Origin: Candidatus Hinthialibacteria bacterium OLB16
Lineage (GTDB): Bacteria; Hinthialibacterota; Hinthialibacteria; OLB16
Assembly: GCA_001567115.1 (NCBI GenBank)
Contig: LMZT01000111.1
Location: 1 to 63,761, forward strand
Reading direction: 5' to 3'
DNA: 63,761 bases
The notes under the pieces are model-generated. The model was not told the DNA's origin. It saw only the letters and a program-made list of their open reading frames with translations, and searched no databases. The position numbers and the translations under genes are program-made. This document shows, one piece after another, positions 1 to 6,993 of this stretch; the stretch's first letter is position 1, and every line of letters starts with the position of its first letter.

Positions 1-2
1 AA

Positions 3-368
3 CGCCAGCCTTATGAAATGGGATATCGTGAACTTCAGAGAAGGATCACCCTGCTCGAAGAATCCGGCAGTTCGGCGCTTGCTCTTTATCCCGATCTCGA
101 GTTCAAGATCGCCTTTCCATTTTCGGTGGTCGGGCTGATCCTGATCGGCCTGTATGCCGGAGCCAGCTCTTTCCTGATCGGGCGGGAGGGTGCGGCCCGT
201 TTCACATACCCGCTGGGTGTGTGCCTTTTGATCATGGCCCTCTTTTATGGCCTTACCGGGGTGTGCCTGGTCCTGGGGTATACAGGCAGGATCTCACCCT
301 TCCTGAGTGCCTGGCTGCCGAATCTGACTTTTCTCACCTACGGAATCTGGAAAATCGGCCGGAGCTGA
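3..368 (+). CDS. LptF/LptG-family permease, C-terminal fragment
   Basis: This is the C-terminal end of an LptF/LptG (YjgP/YjgQ) permease, the inner-membrane subunit that extracts lipopolysaccharide for transport to the outer membrane. The frame is open from base 3 to the window edge, and Arg-Gln-Pro-Tyr-Glu precedes the first Met, so the 5' part lies outside the window. The (Q)PYEMGYRELQRRI stretch matches the family segment between the periplasmic beta-jellyroll and the last transmembrane helices. Three hydrophobic helices follow, at about residues 33-53, 62-86 and 97-113 of the visible part. LptF and LptG cannot be told apart from this end alone. Its presence implies a diderm cell with LPS. 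Confidence 0.8.
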   Translation, partial: RQPYEMGYRELQRRITLLEESGSSALALYPDLEFKIAFPFSVVGLILIGLYAGASSFLIGREGAARFTYPLGVCLLIMALFYGLTGVCLVLGYTGRISPFLSAWLPNLTFLTYGIWKIGRS

Positions 369-483
369 TTCCTCACTTTGTTTTTAAGCTGCTCGGAGTA
401 TTTCCCGCACGGAATCTCTGATTGGTCTACTGCCTGTAAAAATCCCTCTTCCCTCTCATCCTGATTACTTTCACGATAACCGC

Positions 484-1821
484 ATGGAAAAGGCTCTCGG
501 GAAATCTTCTTTACTCAGCCTTGAAGAATGCCTCAGATTGATCCGCGATGGTGAGGCAGGAGCGGGGGAGTTGGGTTTGCGCACTCTCATTCAGGCTAAC
601 CCGCAGGATCTGAATGCCTGGGGGCATCTGGCATATCTTCTGTTTTCCCAGAAGCGGTATCGGGAGGCGGCTGAGTGCTACCGGACCTGCCACCGGATCA
701 GCCCGGCCCTGATCGATGCTGTTTTATACGAGGTGGATTGCATGGAAAAGCTGGGGAACAGGCATCAGGCTTTCCAGCTCCTGCGTGGCATCCAGCCGAT
801 CCCCTCAGGTTATGAAATCCCTGTGCACGACCGCTTGTCACGTATTGAGCCTTGGGGGCACTATCTGGCCTCACGCCTGAGGAAGAGATCGAAGTTGATA
901 TCACAGAGGCTCCGAGAGTGGGGATTCATCCGTGGGCTGCTTCGGGAAATCGGCCTGCTGCCGTTTTCCTTCCGAGCCATTCGAGATTCAGGGATGCGTG
1001 GCTTTTTAAGATACCTGAGCCGTGGGTTTCTCGAGGAGTCAGTCTACCGTTATCCGGTGCCACCCTGTGATTTGTGCGGGAGTTCTTTCTTCCGAGGCGT
1101 CTTTTTTATTGACAGCCGCAAAATTATCCGCTGCTGTCGATGCGGTCTGGAGAGAGTCGAACGAGTTCCACCAGGCGGCCAGGATGTCGCTTCGGGTTTC
1201 TATGAGCGGGAAGAAGTGATCGCCGATATGGTGGCCGACTGGCAGGATCCGATCATCATTCGGCACCGGATGGGGTGGCTCGAAATTCTTTTCGATGTGG
1301 CTGGCCTCCGTCTTCAATCGAAAAAATTCCGGATTTTTGAGTTCGGGTGCGGAAGCGGAGAATTTCTGGCTCATCTCAAAGGGCAAGGCTTCGAGGTTGC
1401 CGGGATGGATGGGTCTGCGAGGCTGATTGAGCGTGCACAGCAGGTTTTTCATCTGCCGGTGGATAAATGCTGCCTTGCAGATCTGCCAAAACCCAAAGAA
1501 GCCTGCGATGTGGCTCTTGCGTTTCATATTCTGGAGCACCTTGATTCCCCATCGCTGCTGTTCAAGCACGCCAGAAAGATCCTCAAACAGGATGGCTGCC
1601 TGTTCATCGAGATCCCGGTGCCGGACTTGTGCAGGCTGCCGGTCGAGCTCAAAACCCATGGATCTCATGGGTATGGCAGCAGCGAACATGTCCACTTTCT
1701 GACCCTTCCGCTCCTCGAAAGGTATTTCCTGTCCCATGGGTTTCAGGTCATAGCCAGGTATGAATATCTGGCCGGGGACCTGCCTGCGGGGGGGATGCTG
1801 GGGCGTCTGTGCCCGGAGTGA
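484..1821 (+). CDS. TPR-containing SAM-dependent methyltransferase (copy 1)
   Basis: A 445-residue protein with an N-terminal TPR-like helical part (about residues 1-110, containing ALYxxVxCMEKLG-type helices). A basic linker follows, then a zinc-ribbon-like pair CDLCG ... CCRCG near residues 195-222. The C-terminal part is a class I methyltransferase: motif I FEFGCGSGEFL lies near residue 285 and the post-motif FHILEHLDSP near 350. The SEHVHF segment and the end resemble methyltransferases acting on sugars or surface components. The substrate is unknown. A full-length paralogue with the same domain order lies at 39569-40930 on the other strand. No strong ribosome binding site is visible before this ATG, which follows the permease by 115 bases. 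Confidence 0.85.
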   Translation: MEKALGKSSLLSLEECLRLIRDGEAGAGELGLRTLIQANPQDLNAWGHLAYLLFSQKRYREAAECYRTCHRISPALIDAVLYEVDCMEKLGNRHQAFQLLRGIQPIPSGYEIPVHDRLSRIEPWGHYLASRLRKRSKLISQRLREWGFIRGLLREIGLLPFSFRAIRDSGMRGFLRYLSRGFLEESVYRYPVPPCDLCGSSFFRGVFFIDSRKIIRCCRCGLERVERVPPGGQDVASGFYEREEVIADMVADWQDPIIIRHRMGWLEILFDVAGLRLQSKKFRIFEFGCGSGEFLAHLKGQGFEVAGMDGSARLIERAQQVFHLPVDKCCLADLPKPKEACDVALAFHILEHLDSPSLLFKHARKILKQDGCLFIEIPVPDLCRLPVELKTHGSHGYGSSEHVHFLTLPLLERYFLSHGFQVIARYEYLAGDLPAGGMLGRLCPE

Positions 1822-2319
1822 GAGAGGCGCTTCGAGCGTTTTTCCAGGAATTTCTGCTATTCCCCTGAATCGATCTCTTTTACGTTTCAACCCCTGCACC
1901 CCCTTACAACCACAGTTTCCCTCAATCCCCGCATCGCACTTTCGCCAATCTTTCGTGCTGAAGCCTGAGGCAAATTCAGAGCCAAACTCAGGCTAAGTTC
2001 CTTTCTGAACTCAAATCTTATAAAAAAAGTTAAATCACTTGTAAACAATCCCTGCAATAACTGCCGTAATAACCCGCGTAACAAAAACGATTACTCCCTT
2101 CTAATAAGGTTCTTTCTTAATTTATCATTAAGAACTAAGAAACGGCTTAGCAATGGCATACAACAGATGATCATATAATATATAACATAGATTATTATTG
2201 ATACAGTTCTTATAGATGTAATAACACATACATTACGAAATATAACAGATTGATTATTTTTGCTTTACGAATATTTAACCGATAAATCATACGAACCAGG
2301 TAAAGTCAAAAAATTTTTC
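1822..2319. other. Gene-free stretch becoming strongly AT-rich
   Basis: About 500 bases without a convincing gene. From roughly 2010 to 2320 the composition drops to strongly AT-rich, with many A and T tracts such as those near 2160-2230, in contrast to the GC-rich surroundings. I see no DnaA-box cluster, iteron or transposon end. It ends at a consensus sigma70 promoter and could act as a bent upstream activating region, or it may be foreign DNA. No function is assigned. Confidence 0.6.
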
Positions 2320-2348
2320 TTGCCATGGCCACGATAGTGCTGTATAAT
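2320..2348 (+). promoter_or_regulatory. Sigma70 promoter for the small ORF at 2442
   Basis: The -35 element TTGCCA (2320-2325) and a perfect -10 element TATAAT (2343-2348) are separated by 17 bases. Transcription should begin near 2355, leaving an untranslated leader of about 87 bases before the TTG start at 2442. The AT-rich upstream DNA could serve as an UP element. This is one of the best promoter matches in the window. Confidence 0.65.
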
Positions 2349-2441
2349 ACTGGTCAGAAAAGATGAAAAATCTGATCGATTCGGAAATGCAGTATAAAAA
2401 CACAGAAAATAACTGTCACAGACCGTGCCAGGGGGAGAGCT

Positions 2442-2678
2442 TTGGAGCGATTCGGGACTGTAATCGACCGGAGAATAAAGGACTGGTTCAGCCAGGGAGC
2501 CCCTGCCCGGGATATCCGTCCCGGAAAAAACGGGATCTGCAGGATCTGTAAATCTGCGAAGCTGGGAGATCTCGTTGCCGTTGTTGCCACAAAGGATCCC
2601 AATGGGAGCATCAGCATCGAGACCGTTTATCCATGGACACCATCCAGGCCTGTTCAACCTACCCAATATGTGTGTTGA
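2442..2678 (+). CDS. Small hypothetical protein with a CxxC motif
   Basis: A 78-residue ORF that starts with TTG, preceded at good spacing by a purine-rich AGGGGGAG ribosome binding site and by a consensus promoter. The product contains a GICRICKS motif (single CxxC) in the middle, a predicted beta-rich part (GDLVAVVATKDPNGSISIE), and a terminal Cys. One CxxC pair alone would not make a full zinc finger unless it dimerises. No family is recognised. The promoter and ribosome binding site are the main reasons for listing it; the alternative is that the transcript is a non-coding RNA. Confidence 0.4.
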   Translation: MERFGTVIDRRIKDWFSQGAPARDIRPGKNGICRICKSAKLGDLVAVVATKDPNGSISIETVYPWTPSRPVQPTQYVC

Positions 2679-2720
2679 CCTGCAAGAGAAAAAAGGGCAA
2701 AGGCTGATTCAGGGAAGAGG

Positions 2721-2795
2721 TGGTGACCCTACCGGGAATTGAACCCGGGCTTCAGCCTTGAGAGGGCCGTGTCCTAACCGCTAGACGATAGGGCC
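2721..2795 (-). tRNA. tRNA-Glu, anticodon CTC
   Basis: The reverse strand folds into a complete cloverleaf. The 7-bp acceptor stem is GGCCCTA/TAGGGTC, the D arm contains CTAGCGGTTAGG, the anticodon loop is CTCTCAA (anticodon CTC), and the T arm is CCGGGTTCAATTCCCGG. The discriminator base is A and the terminal CCA is encoded (2721-2723). The anticodon reads GAG. The body resembles bacterial tRNA-Glu. Confidence 0.95.
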
Positions 2796-2826
2796 GCCGG
2801 ATGTTTTCAACAGATTGAATGACTTA

Positions 2827-2854
2827 AAAGTATCAGCACTGAAAGAAGTGTCAA
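2827..2854 (-). promoter_or_regulatory. Sigma70 promoter of tRNA-Glu
   Basis: On the minus strand a perfect -35 TTGACA (2849-2854) is followed after 16 bases by TACTTT (2827-2832). The tRNA begins about 30 bases further on, which fits a short tRNA precursor leader. Confidence 0.6.
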
Positions 2855-2884
2855 GAGTTTCGCTGGGACTCCGGTATTTTGGAA

Positions 2885-2906
2885 GGGGCACGCCATGCCG
2901 TGCCCC
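2885..2906. repeat. Intergenic palindrome, copy A
   Basis: An inverted repeat with arms GGGGCAC (2885-2891) and GTGCCCC (2900-2906) around the 8-base spacer GCCATGCC. It lies between tRNA-Glu and lemA. A second version with extended arms is at 34052-34079. The short GC-rich hairpin could act as a terminator stem for lemA or be a dispersed palindromic repeat. Confidence 0.5.
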
Positions 2907-2966
2907 TGCATCGGATGGTGCGGATGGTCTTTCCACATAAATGGGCTCTGGAATTTGCCGGGCCTC

Positions 2967-3521
2967 TCAGAACTGAACCTTCGGGGCCTCTCTTTCAGCG
3001 GCCATGTCGATTTCAAAAAACTCTTCCGGGCCGAATCCCAGCATTCCTGCGAACAAAACGGCCGGGAAGGTCTCGCGCTGTGTGTTGTACTTCATCACCT
3101 GATCATTGTAGGCCTGGCGCGCAAATCCGATCTTGTCTTCGGTTTCGGTGAGATCCTGCTGCAGCTGAAGCATGTTCTGGTTGGCCTTCAGATCGGGATA
3201 GGCTTCGGCGACAGCAAACAGCGAGCGCAGGGTCGAGGTGAGCATGTTTTCAGCGGCAATCTGATCCTTGACATTGGTTGCATCGATGGCCACCTGGCGG
3301 GCCTTGACCACGGCTTCGAGGGTTTCGCGTTCGTGTTTGATGTATCCCTTGGCGGTTTCGACCAGGTTGGGAATCAGGTCATAACGCCGTTTGAGCTGGA
3401 CATCGATCTGTGCCCAGCCATTTTTGACCTGCTGGCGCAAGCGCACCAGTGAGTTGTAGATGCTGGCCAGCAGCAGGCCGGCAGCGGCAAGAATCCCGAT
3501 GAGAATCCAGATCCCGGACAT
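2967..3521 (-). CDS. lemA: LemA family protein
   Basis: A 184-residue LemA-family protein, the usual length. It has one N-terminal membrane helix (about residues 3-22), followed by the conserved YNSLVRLRQQVKNGWAQIDVQLKRRYDLIPNLV segment in two parts, and a helical-bundle domain ending in PVLFAGMLGF-like residues (here FPAVLFAGMLGF). Most of the protein is expected on the far side of the membrane. The biochemical role of LemA is not established; it often neighbours TPM-domain or M48 protease genes, which are absent here. The start has a good ribosome binding site, AAGGAGGG, 7 bases upstream. Confidence 0.93.
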   Translation of the reverse strand: MSGIWILIGILAAAGLLLASIYNSLVRLRQQVKNGWAQIDVQLKRRYDLIPNLVETAKGYIKHERETLEAVVKARQVAIDATNVKDQIAAENMLTSTLRSLFAVAEAYPDLKANQNMLQLQQDLTETEDKIGFARQAYNDQVMKYNTQRETFPAVLFAGMLGFGPEEFFEIDMAAEREAPKVQF

Positions 3522-3731
3522 GAGGCGCCCTCCTTGTTCCTGAAAAATGAGTCCAGCACTCCTGAAACCCTAACCCAAAGGCACTCAATGGGGTAGTGGC
3601 CAATTTTGCCGGCTGGAACTGTGAGGAGCGATCCGCCCTGCCGATCCGGAAGGCGAGGGGGTCTGTATTTCCCGGAATCTTTGTGCCATTGATACTGTCA
3701 ATATCTGGATGTTTTTCGAGGAGATTGGTTT

Positions 3732-4826
3732 ATGCACAACAGAATCTACAATTTTTCAGCCGGTCCGGCTGTCCTTCCGGAAGGCGTTCTGGAAGAGGCG
3801 CAGAAGGATCTGCTTTCATTAAAAGGCCTCGGCATGTCGGTCATGGAAATCAGCCACCGTTGCAAAGCCGCGGATGAGATCTTTGCGACCACCGATGCGA
3901 ATCTGCGCAGGCTTCTGAGGCTGGGCGACAACTACAAAATTCTCTGGCTTGGAGGTGGCGCCAGCCAGCAGTTTTCCATGGTCCCGATGAACCTGCTGCG
4001 CGGCGAAGGCAGAAGCGCTGATTACATCCTCACAGGCTCCTGGGGCGAAAAGGCCATCAAGGAAGCGAAAAAGGAAGGAACAGCACGGGCCATCTGGACA
4101 GGGAAAGCGGAGAACTTTGTGCGTGTGCCGAAGCCGGAGGAGCTGAATTTCGACCCCAAAGCGGTCTATGTTCATTACACCTCCAATGAGACCATCCAGG
4201 GGGTTCAGTTTGAGGCTGAGCCGGATGCCGGGGGGATTCCCCTGGTGTGTGATGCCTCCTCGGATATTCTTTCACGCCCGATCGATGCCTCGAAGTATGG
4301 CCTGATCTATGCCGGCGCCCAGAAAAACATGGGACCGGCCGGTTTGACTGTTGTCATTATCCGGGAGGATCTGCTCCCCCTGTGCGGCGAGAACCTCCCT
4401 TCCATGCTCTCCTACCGGGTCCATGCGGAGAACAACTCGGTTTACAACACCCCGCCGGTTTTCGCGATCTACATCCTGATGCTGGTGACTCGATGGCTGA
4501 TCGAGATTATCGGGGGGCTGGAGCCGATGGCCGCCATCAACAAACGCAAATCGCAGCTGCTGTATGATGCCATCGACAGCAGCGGCGGGTTTTACCGTGG
4601 CCATTCGGACCCCAGCTGCCGATCGGCCATGAATGTGACCTGGCGGCTGCCCTCTGAGGATCTTGAAAAGGAATTCGTGGCCGAGGCGAAGAAATACAGC
4701 ATGGATGGGCTGAAAGGGCATCGCTCGGTGGGTGGCATCCGCGCCTCGATCTACAATGCCATGCCCGAAAAAGGTGTCGAAACCCTCAGGGATTTCATGA
4801 AGGACTTCGCATCGAAAAAAGGGTAG
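3732..4826 (+). CDS. serC: Phosphoserine aminotransferase
   Basis: A 364-residue class V aminotransferase that converts 3-phosphohydroxypyruvate and glutamate to 3-phosphoserine in serine biosynthesis; the family also acts in pyridoxal phosphate synthesis. It begins with the characteristic NFSAGPAVLP. It contains GMSVMEISHR, the GGGASQQFSMVPMNL phosphate-binding region, and YAGAQKNMGPAG with the Schiff-base lysine near residue 199. GHRSVGGIRASIYNAMP near the C terminus is also diagnostic. The length is normal, and the start has GAGGAG at suitable spacing. A convergent threonine aldolase gene follows, so serine, glycine and threonine metabolism cluster here. Confidence 0.96.
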   Translation: MHNRIYNFSAGPAVLPEGVLEEAQKDLLSLKGLGMSVMEISHRCKAADEIFATTDANLRRLLRLGDNYKILWLGGGASQQFSMVPMNLLRGEGRSADYILTGSWGEKAIKEAKKEGTARAIWTGKAENFVRVPKPEELNFDPKAVYVHYTSNETIQGVQFEAEPDAGGIPLVCDASSDILSRPIDASKYGLIYAGAQKNMGPAGLTVVIIREDLLPLCGENLPSMLSYRVHAENNSVYNTPPVFAIYILMLVTRWLIEIIGGLEPMAAINKRKSQLLYDAIDSSGGFYRGHSDPSCRSAMNVTWRLPSEDLEKEFVAEAKKYSMDGLKGHRSVGGIRASIYNAMPEKGVETLRDFMKDFASKKG

Positions 4827-4886
4827 AGCTGGCATCCCTGCGAACGGGAGGATCCAGGAGTGATGGGGCTTCCCGCAGAGGGAGGA

Positions 4887-5930
4887 TTATAACGAATGGG
4901 TGACAGCGCGAAGATCGTCGATAAATCGATCGATCTCATCCTGGGAGGTTTTCCAGGAACACATCAGGCGGCTGCCGCCACTCCCGATGAAGGAATAGAA
5001 ATGCCAGCCCCGTTGGTGCATGGCCAGTGAGACCGCCTCCGGCAGGTCGACAAAGACCGAATTAGCCTGCTGCGGGTGGCGGATTGGAAAGTTGAATTCC
5101 TCGACCAGGCGCCGGCAGAGGGTGTGTGCGGCGCTGTTGGCATGGCGGGCATTTTCAAGCCAGGCTCCCGACTCGAGCAGGCCCACCCAGGCGGCGGTCA
5201 TGAAACGCATCTTGGAGGCCAGCTGGCCGGCCTGTTTGCAGCGGAAATCGAATTCTCTGGCCAAATCGAGGTTGAAGAAAACCACCGCCTCTGCGCACAG
5301 GATGCCATTTTTGGCGCCCCCCAGGCAGAGCACATCCACTCCCGCTTTCCAGGTCAGTTCGGCCGGTGAGATTCCCAGCGACACAATCGCATTGGCCAGG
5401 CGCGCCCCATCCATGTGGATGTTCATCCCATAGCGTTTTGAAACCTCAGCCAGCGCCTGCAGCTCCGAAGTGGAATAAACAGTCCCGAGCTCGGTTGCCT
5501 GGGTCAGGCTGAGGACACGGGGTTTGGGGTAATGGATATCTTTGCGCCGTTCCACCGCGGCCCTCGCAGCTTCCGGATCGACTTTGCCGTGATCTCCGGA
5601 GATCAGGATCACCTTGGTGCCATTGGTAAAAAACTCCGGCGCACCGCATTCGTCGGTTTCGACATGGGCATAACAGTGGCAGAGCACACTGTGGTAGGAC
5701 TGGCAGAGGTGGCCGATGGCCATCGAGTTGGCGGCGGTGCCGGTGAAGCAGAAATAGACAGCACAGTCGGTTTCGAAGATTTCCCGCAGCAGGTTGCTGG
5801 CTCGTTCGGTCCATGGGTCATCGCCATAGGAGGGGGAATAGTCCTGGTTAGCCTTGAGAAAAGCCTCCAGCGCCTCCGGGCACATCCCGGCGCAGTTATC
5901 ACTGGCAAAACAGAAATGTTCCTGTGTCAT
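4887..5930 (-). CDS. ltaE: Low-specificity threonine aldolase
   Basis: A fold-type I PLP enzyme expected to cleave L-threonine or L-allo-threonine to glycine and acetaldehyde. Visible signatures are FASDNCAGMCPEALEAF at the N terminus, SYGDDPWTERAS, FCFTGTAANSMA for cofactor binding, HMDGARLANA with the PLP-contacting aspartate, and LCLGGAKNGIL with the Schiff-base lysine. The start is set at the ATG at 5930, because family members begin just before the (F)ASDN motif. An upstream in-frame start at 5981 would add an unlikely 17 residues. It is convergent with serC, 60 bases away. The C terminus (FTLW-like in some members, here the MCSWKTSQDEID region) is intact. Confidence 0.93.
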   Translation of the reverse strand: MTQEHFCFASDNCAGMCPEALEAFLKANQDYSPSYGDDPWTERASNLLREIFETDCAVYFCFTGTAANSMAIGHLCQSYHSVLCHCYAHVETDECGAPEFFTNGTKVILISGDHGKVDPEAARAAVERRKDIHYPKPRVLSLTQATELGTVYSTSELQALAEVSKRYGMNIHMDGARLANAIVSLGISPAELTWKAGVDVLCLGGAKNGILCAEAVVFFNLDLAREFDFRCKQAGQLASKMRFMTAAWVGLLESGAWLENARHANSAAHTLCRRLVEEFNFPIRHPQQANSVFVDLPEAVSLAMHQRGWHFYSFIGSGGSRLMCSWKTSQDEIDRFIDDLRAVTHSL

Positions 5931-6036
5931 AGCGGCCAAAAATGCAAACCACAGAACCCCGGGAATATCCGGGCAAGGCAATTCAGCCCGGGTTTTTCAA
6001 AGGGCTGGGGGCCTGAAAGAACTGACTTCCTGTCTT

Positions 6037-6903
6037 TTACCAGGAGTTGATATCATCCTCTGCCAGGACATTGGCGCCTTTGGCTTTCTGGTCAGAAGCA
6101 TCGGAAACCCCGTCGCCATCGTTATCCCGGGAGTCCGAACCGGACAGTCCTCCCGGCTGGTAAAGGCCGCGAATCTTGTCATTCGAGCCGACTGCAGCAG
6201 CCGGGCGAGTATCTCCTGAAGCGGTGACGCCATCCCGGCCAGCCGACCAGAATTGCCCGCTGTTCATCCCGAAGGGTGTATTGGCCTGCCGGTTCCGGTC
6301 ATTGACAGCGACTTCGATATCCATGGCAATCAGCTGGTCAAGGGAAACCTGGCGCTGGGGGTCATCATTGAAACGCAGGCGCAGGTCATCGGGTGAAATA
6401 TAAACAATCGGCCTGCGCCAGGGGTCGAGGACCGGGCGCCAGTCATTGACCTCCGGCTGATTGATCCGGAGTGCATCCTCTTTGAGACTCCGGGGATTCC
6501 CGCTCTGGGCCTTCTGTTTGATCTGGAGGTCGGCATTACTGCTGTATTCACGGGAATAAGTCACCGGACCGGCAGAATTCGTATCGAATTCCATGTATGG
6601 GGGATTGTATCTTTTAGAGGATTTCGCGCTGTATGGAGCATAACCGCCAAGCGCGGCAAACAGATGCTCGGAGCCGCTCTTCGGCCACTGGCGGGTATCT
6701 GTATTGTAGGCAGCCACCGCTCCCTTCAATTCCTGGATAAAGGTTTTGCACTGGGTGACCTTGGCGCGGTCCATAACCCCGATGAAATTCGGAACCGCAA
6801 TCCCGACCAGGATCAGGATCACACCGATCACCACCAGCATCTCGATCAGAGTAAATGCATCCCGCCGCGGGCGCCTGAATAACAGATTTCTATGGATAAA
6901 CAT
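6037..6903 (-). CDS. gspG: GspG-like pseudopilin with Asp-rich tail
   Basis: A 288-residue type IV pilin-like protein, the last gene of a five-gene pseudopilin operon. The leader is long and basic (MFIHRNLLFRRPRRDA), followed by the prepilin peptidase site and hydrophobic helix FTLIEMLVVIGVILILVGIAVPNF; the +5 Glu is present. The soluble domain has the GspG pattern IQELKGAVAAYNTDTRQWP and LDPWRRPIVYIS. This suggests a major-type pseudopilin, though at about twice the usual GspG length. The end carries SRDNDGDGVSDASDQ, an Asp-rich calcium-loop-like motif also found in its operon partners. The gene follows gspK after 90 bases. Confidence 0.8.
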   Translation of the reverse strand: MFIHRNLLFRRPRRDAFTLIEMLVVIGVILILVGIAVPNFIGVMDRAKVTQCKTFIQELKGAVAAYNTDTRQWPKSGSEHLFAALGGYAPYSAKSSKRYNPPYMEFDTNSAGPVTYSREYSSNADLQIKQKAQSGNPRSLKEDALRINQPEVNDWRPVLDPWRRPIVYISPDDLRLRFNDDPQRQVSLDQLIAMDIEVAVNDRNRQANTPFGMNSGQFWSAGRDGVTASGDTRPAAAVGSNDKIRGLYQPGGLSGSDSRDNDGDGVSDASDQKAKGANVLAEDDINSW

Positions 6904-6993
6904 CGGGGTAATCTCCTCTTACTTGAAAGGATAACCTTCCCTCTTTTCGAGTGTCAACGTTGCCCGGGGAACCCGGCAGGCCTGACATGCCAT

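Noticed and set aside
1039-1899. A 286-codon minus-strand ORF
   Set aside because: Antisense to the first TPR-methyltransferase; no ribosome binding site or family match.
5985-6037. A possible terminator hairpin after the pseudopilin operon
   Set aside because: Only a six-base stem with a long loop and no T-run was found.
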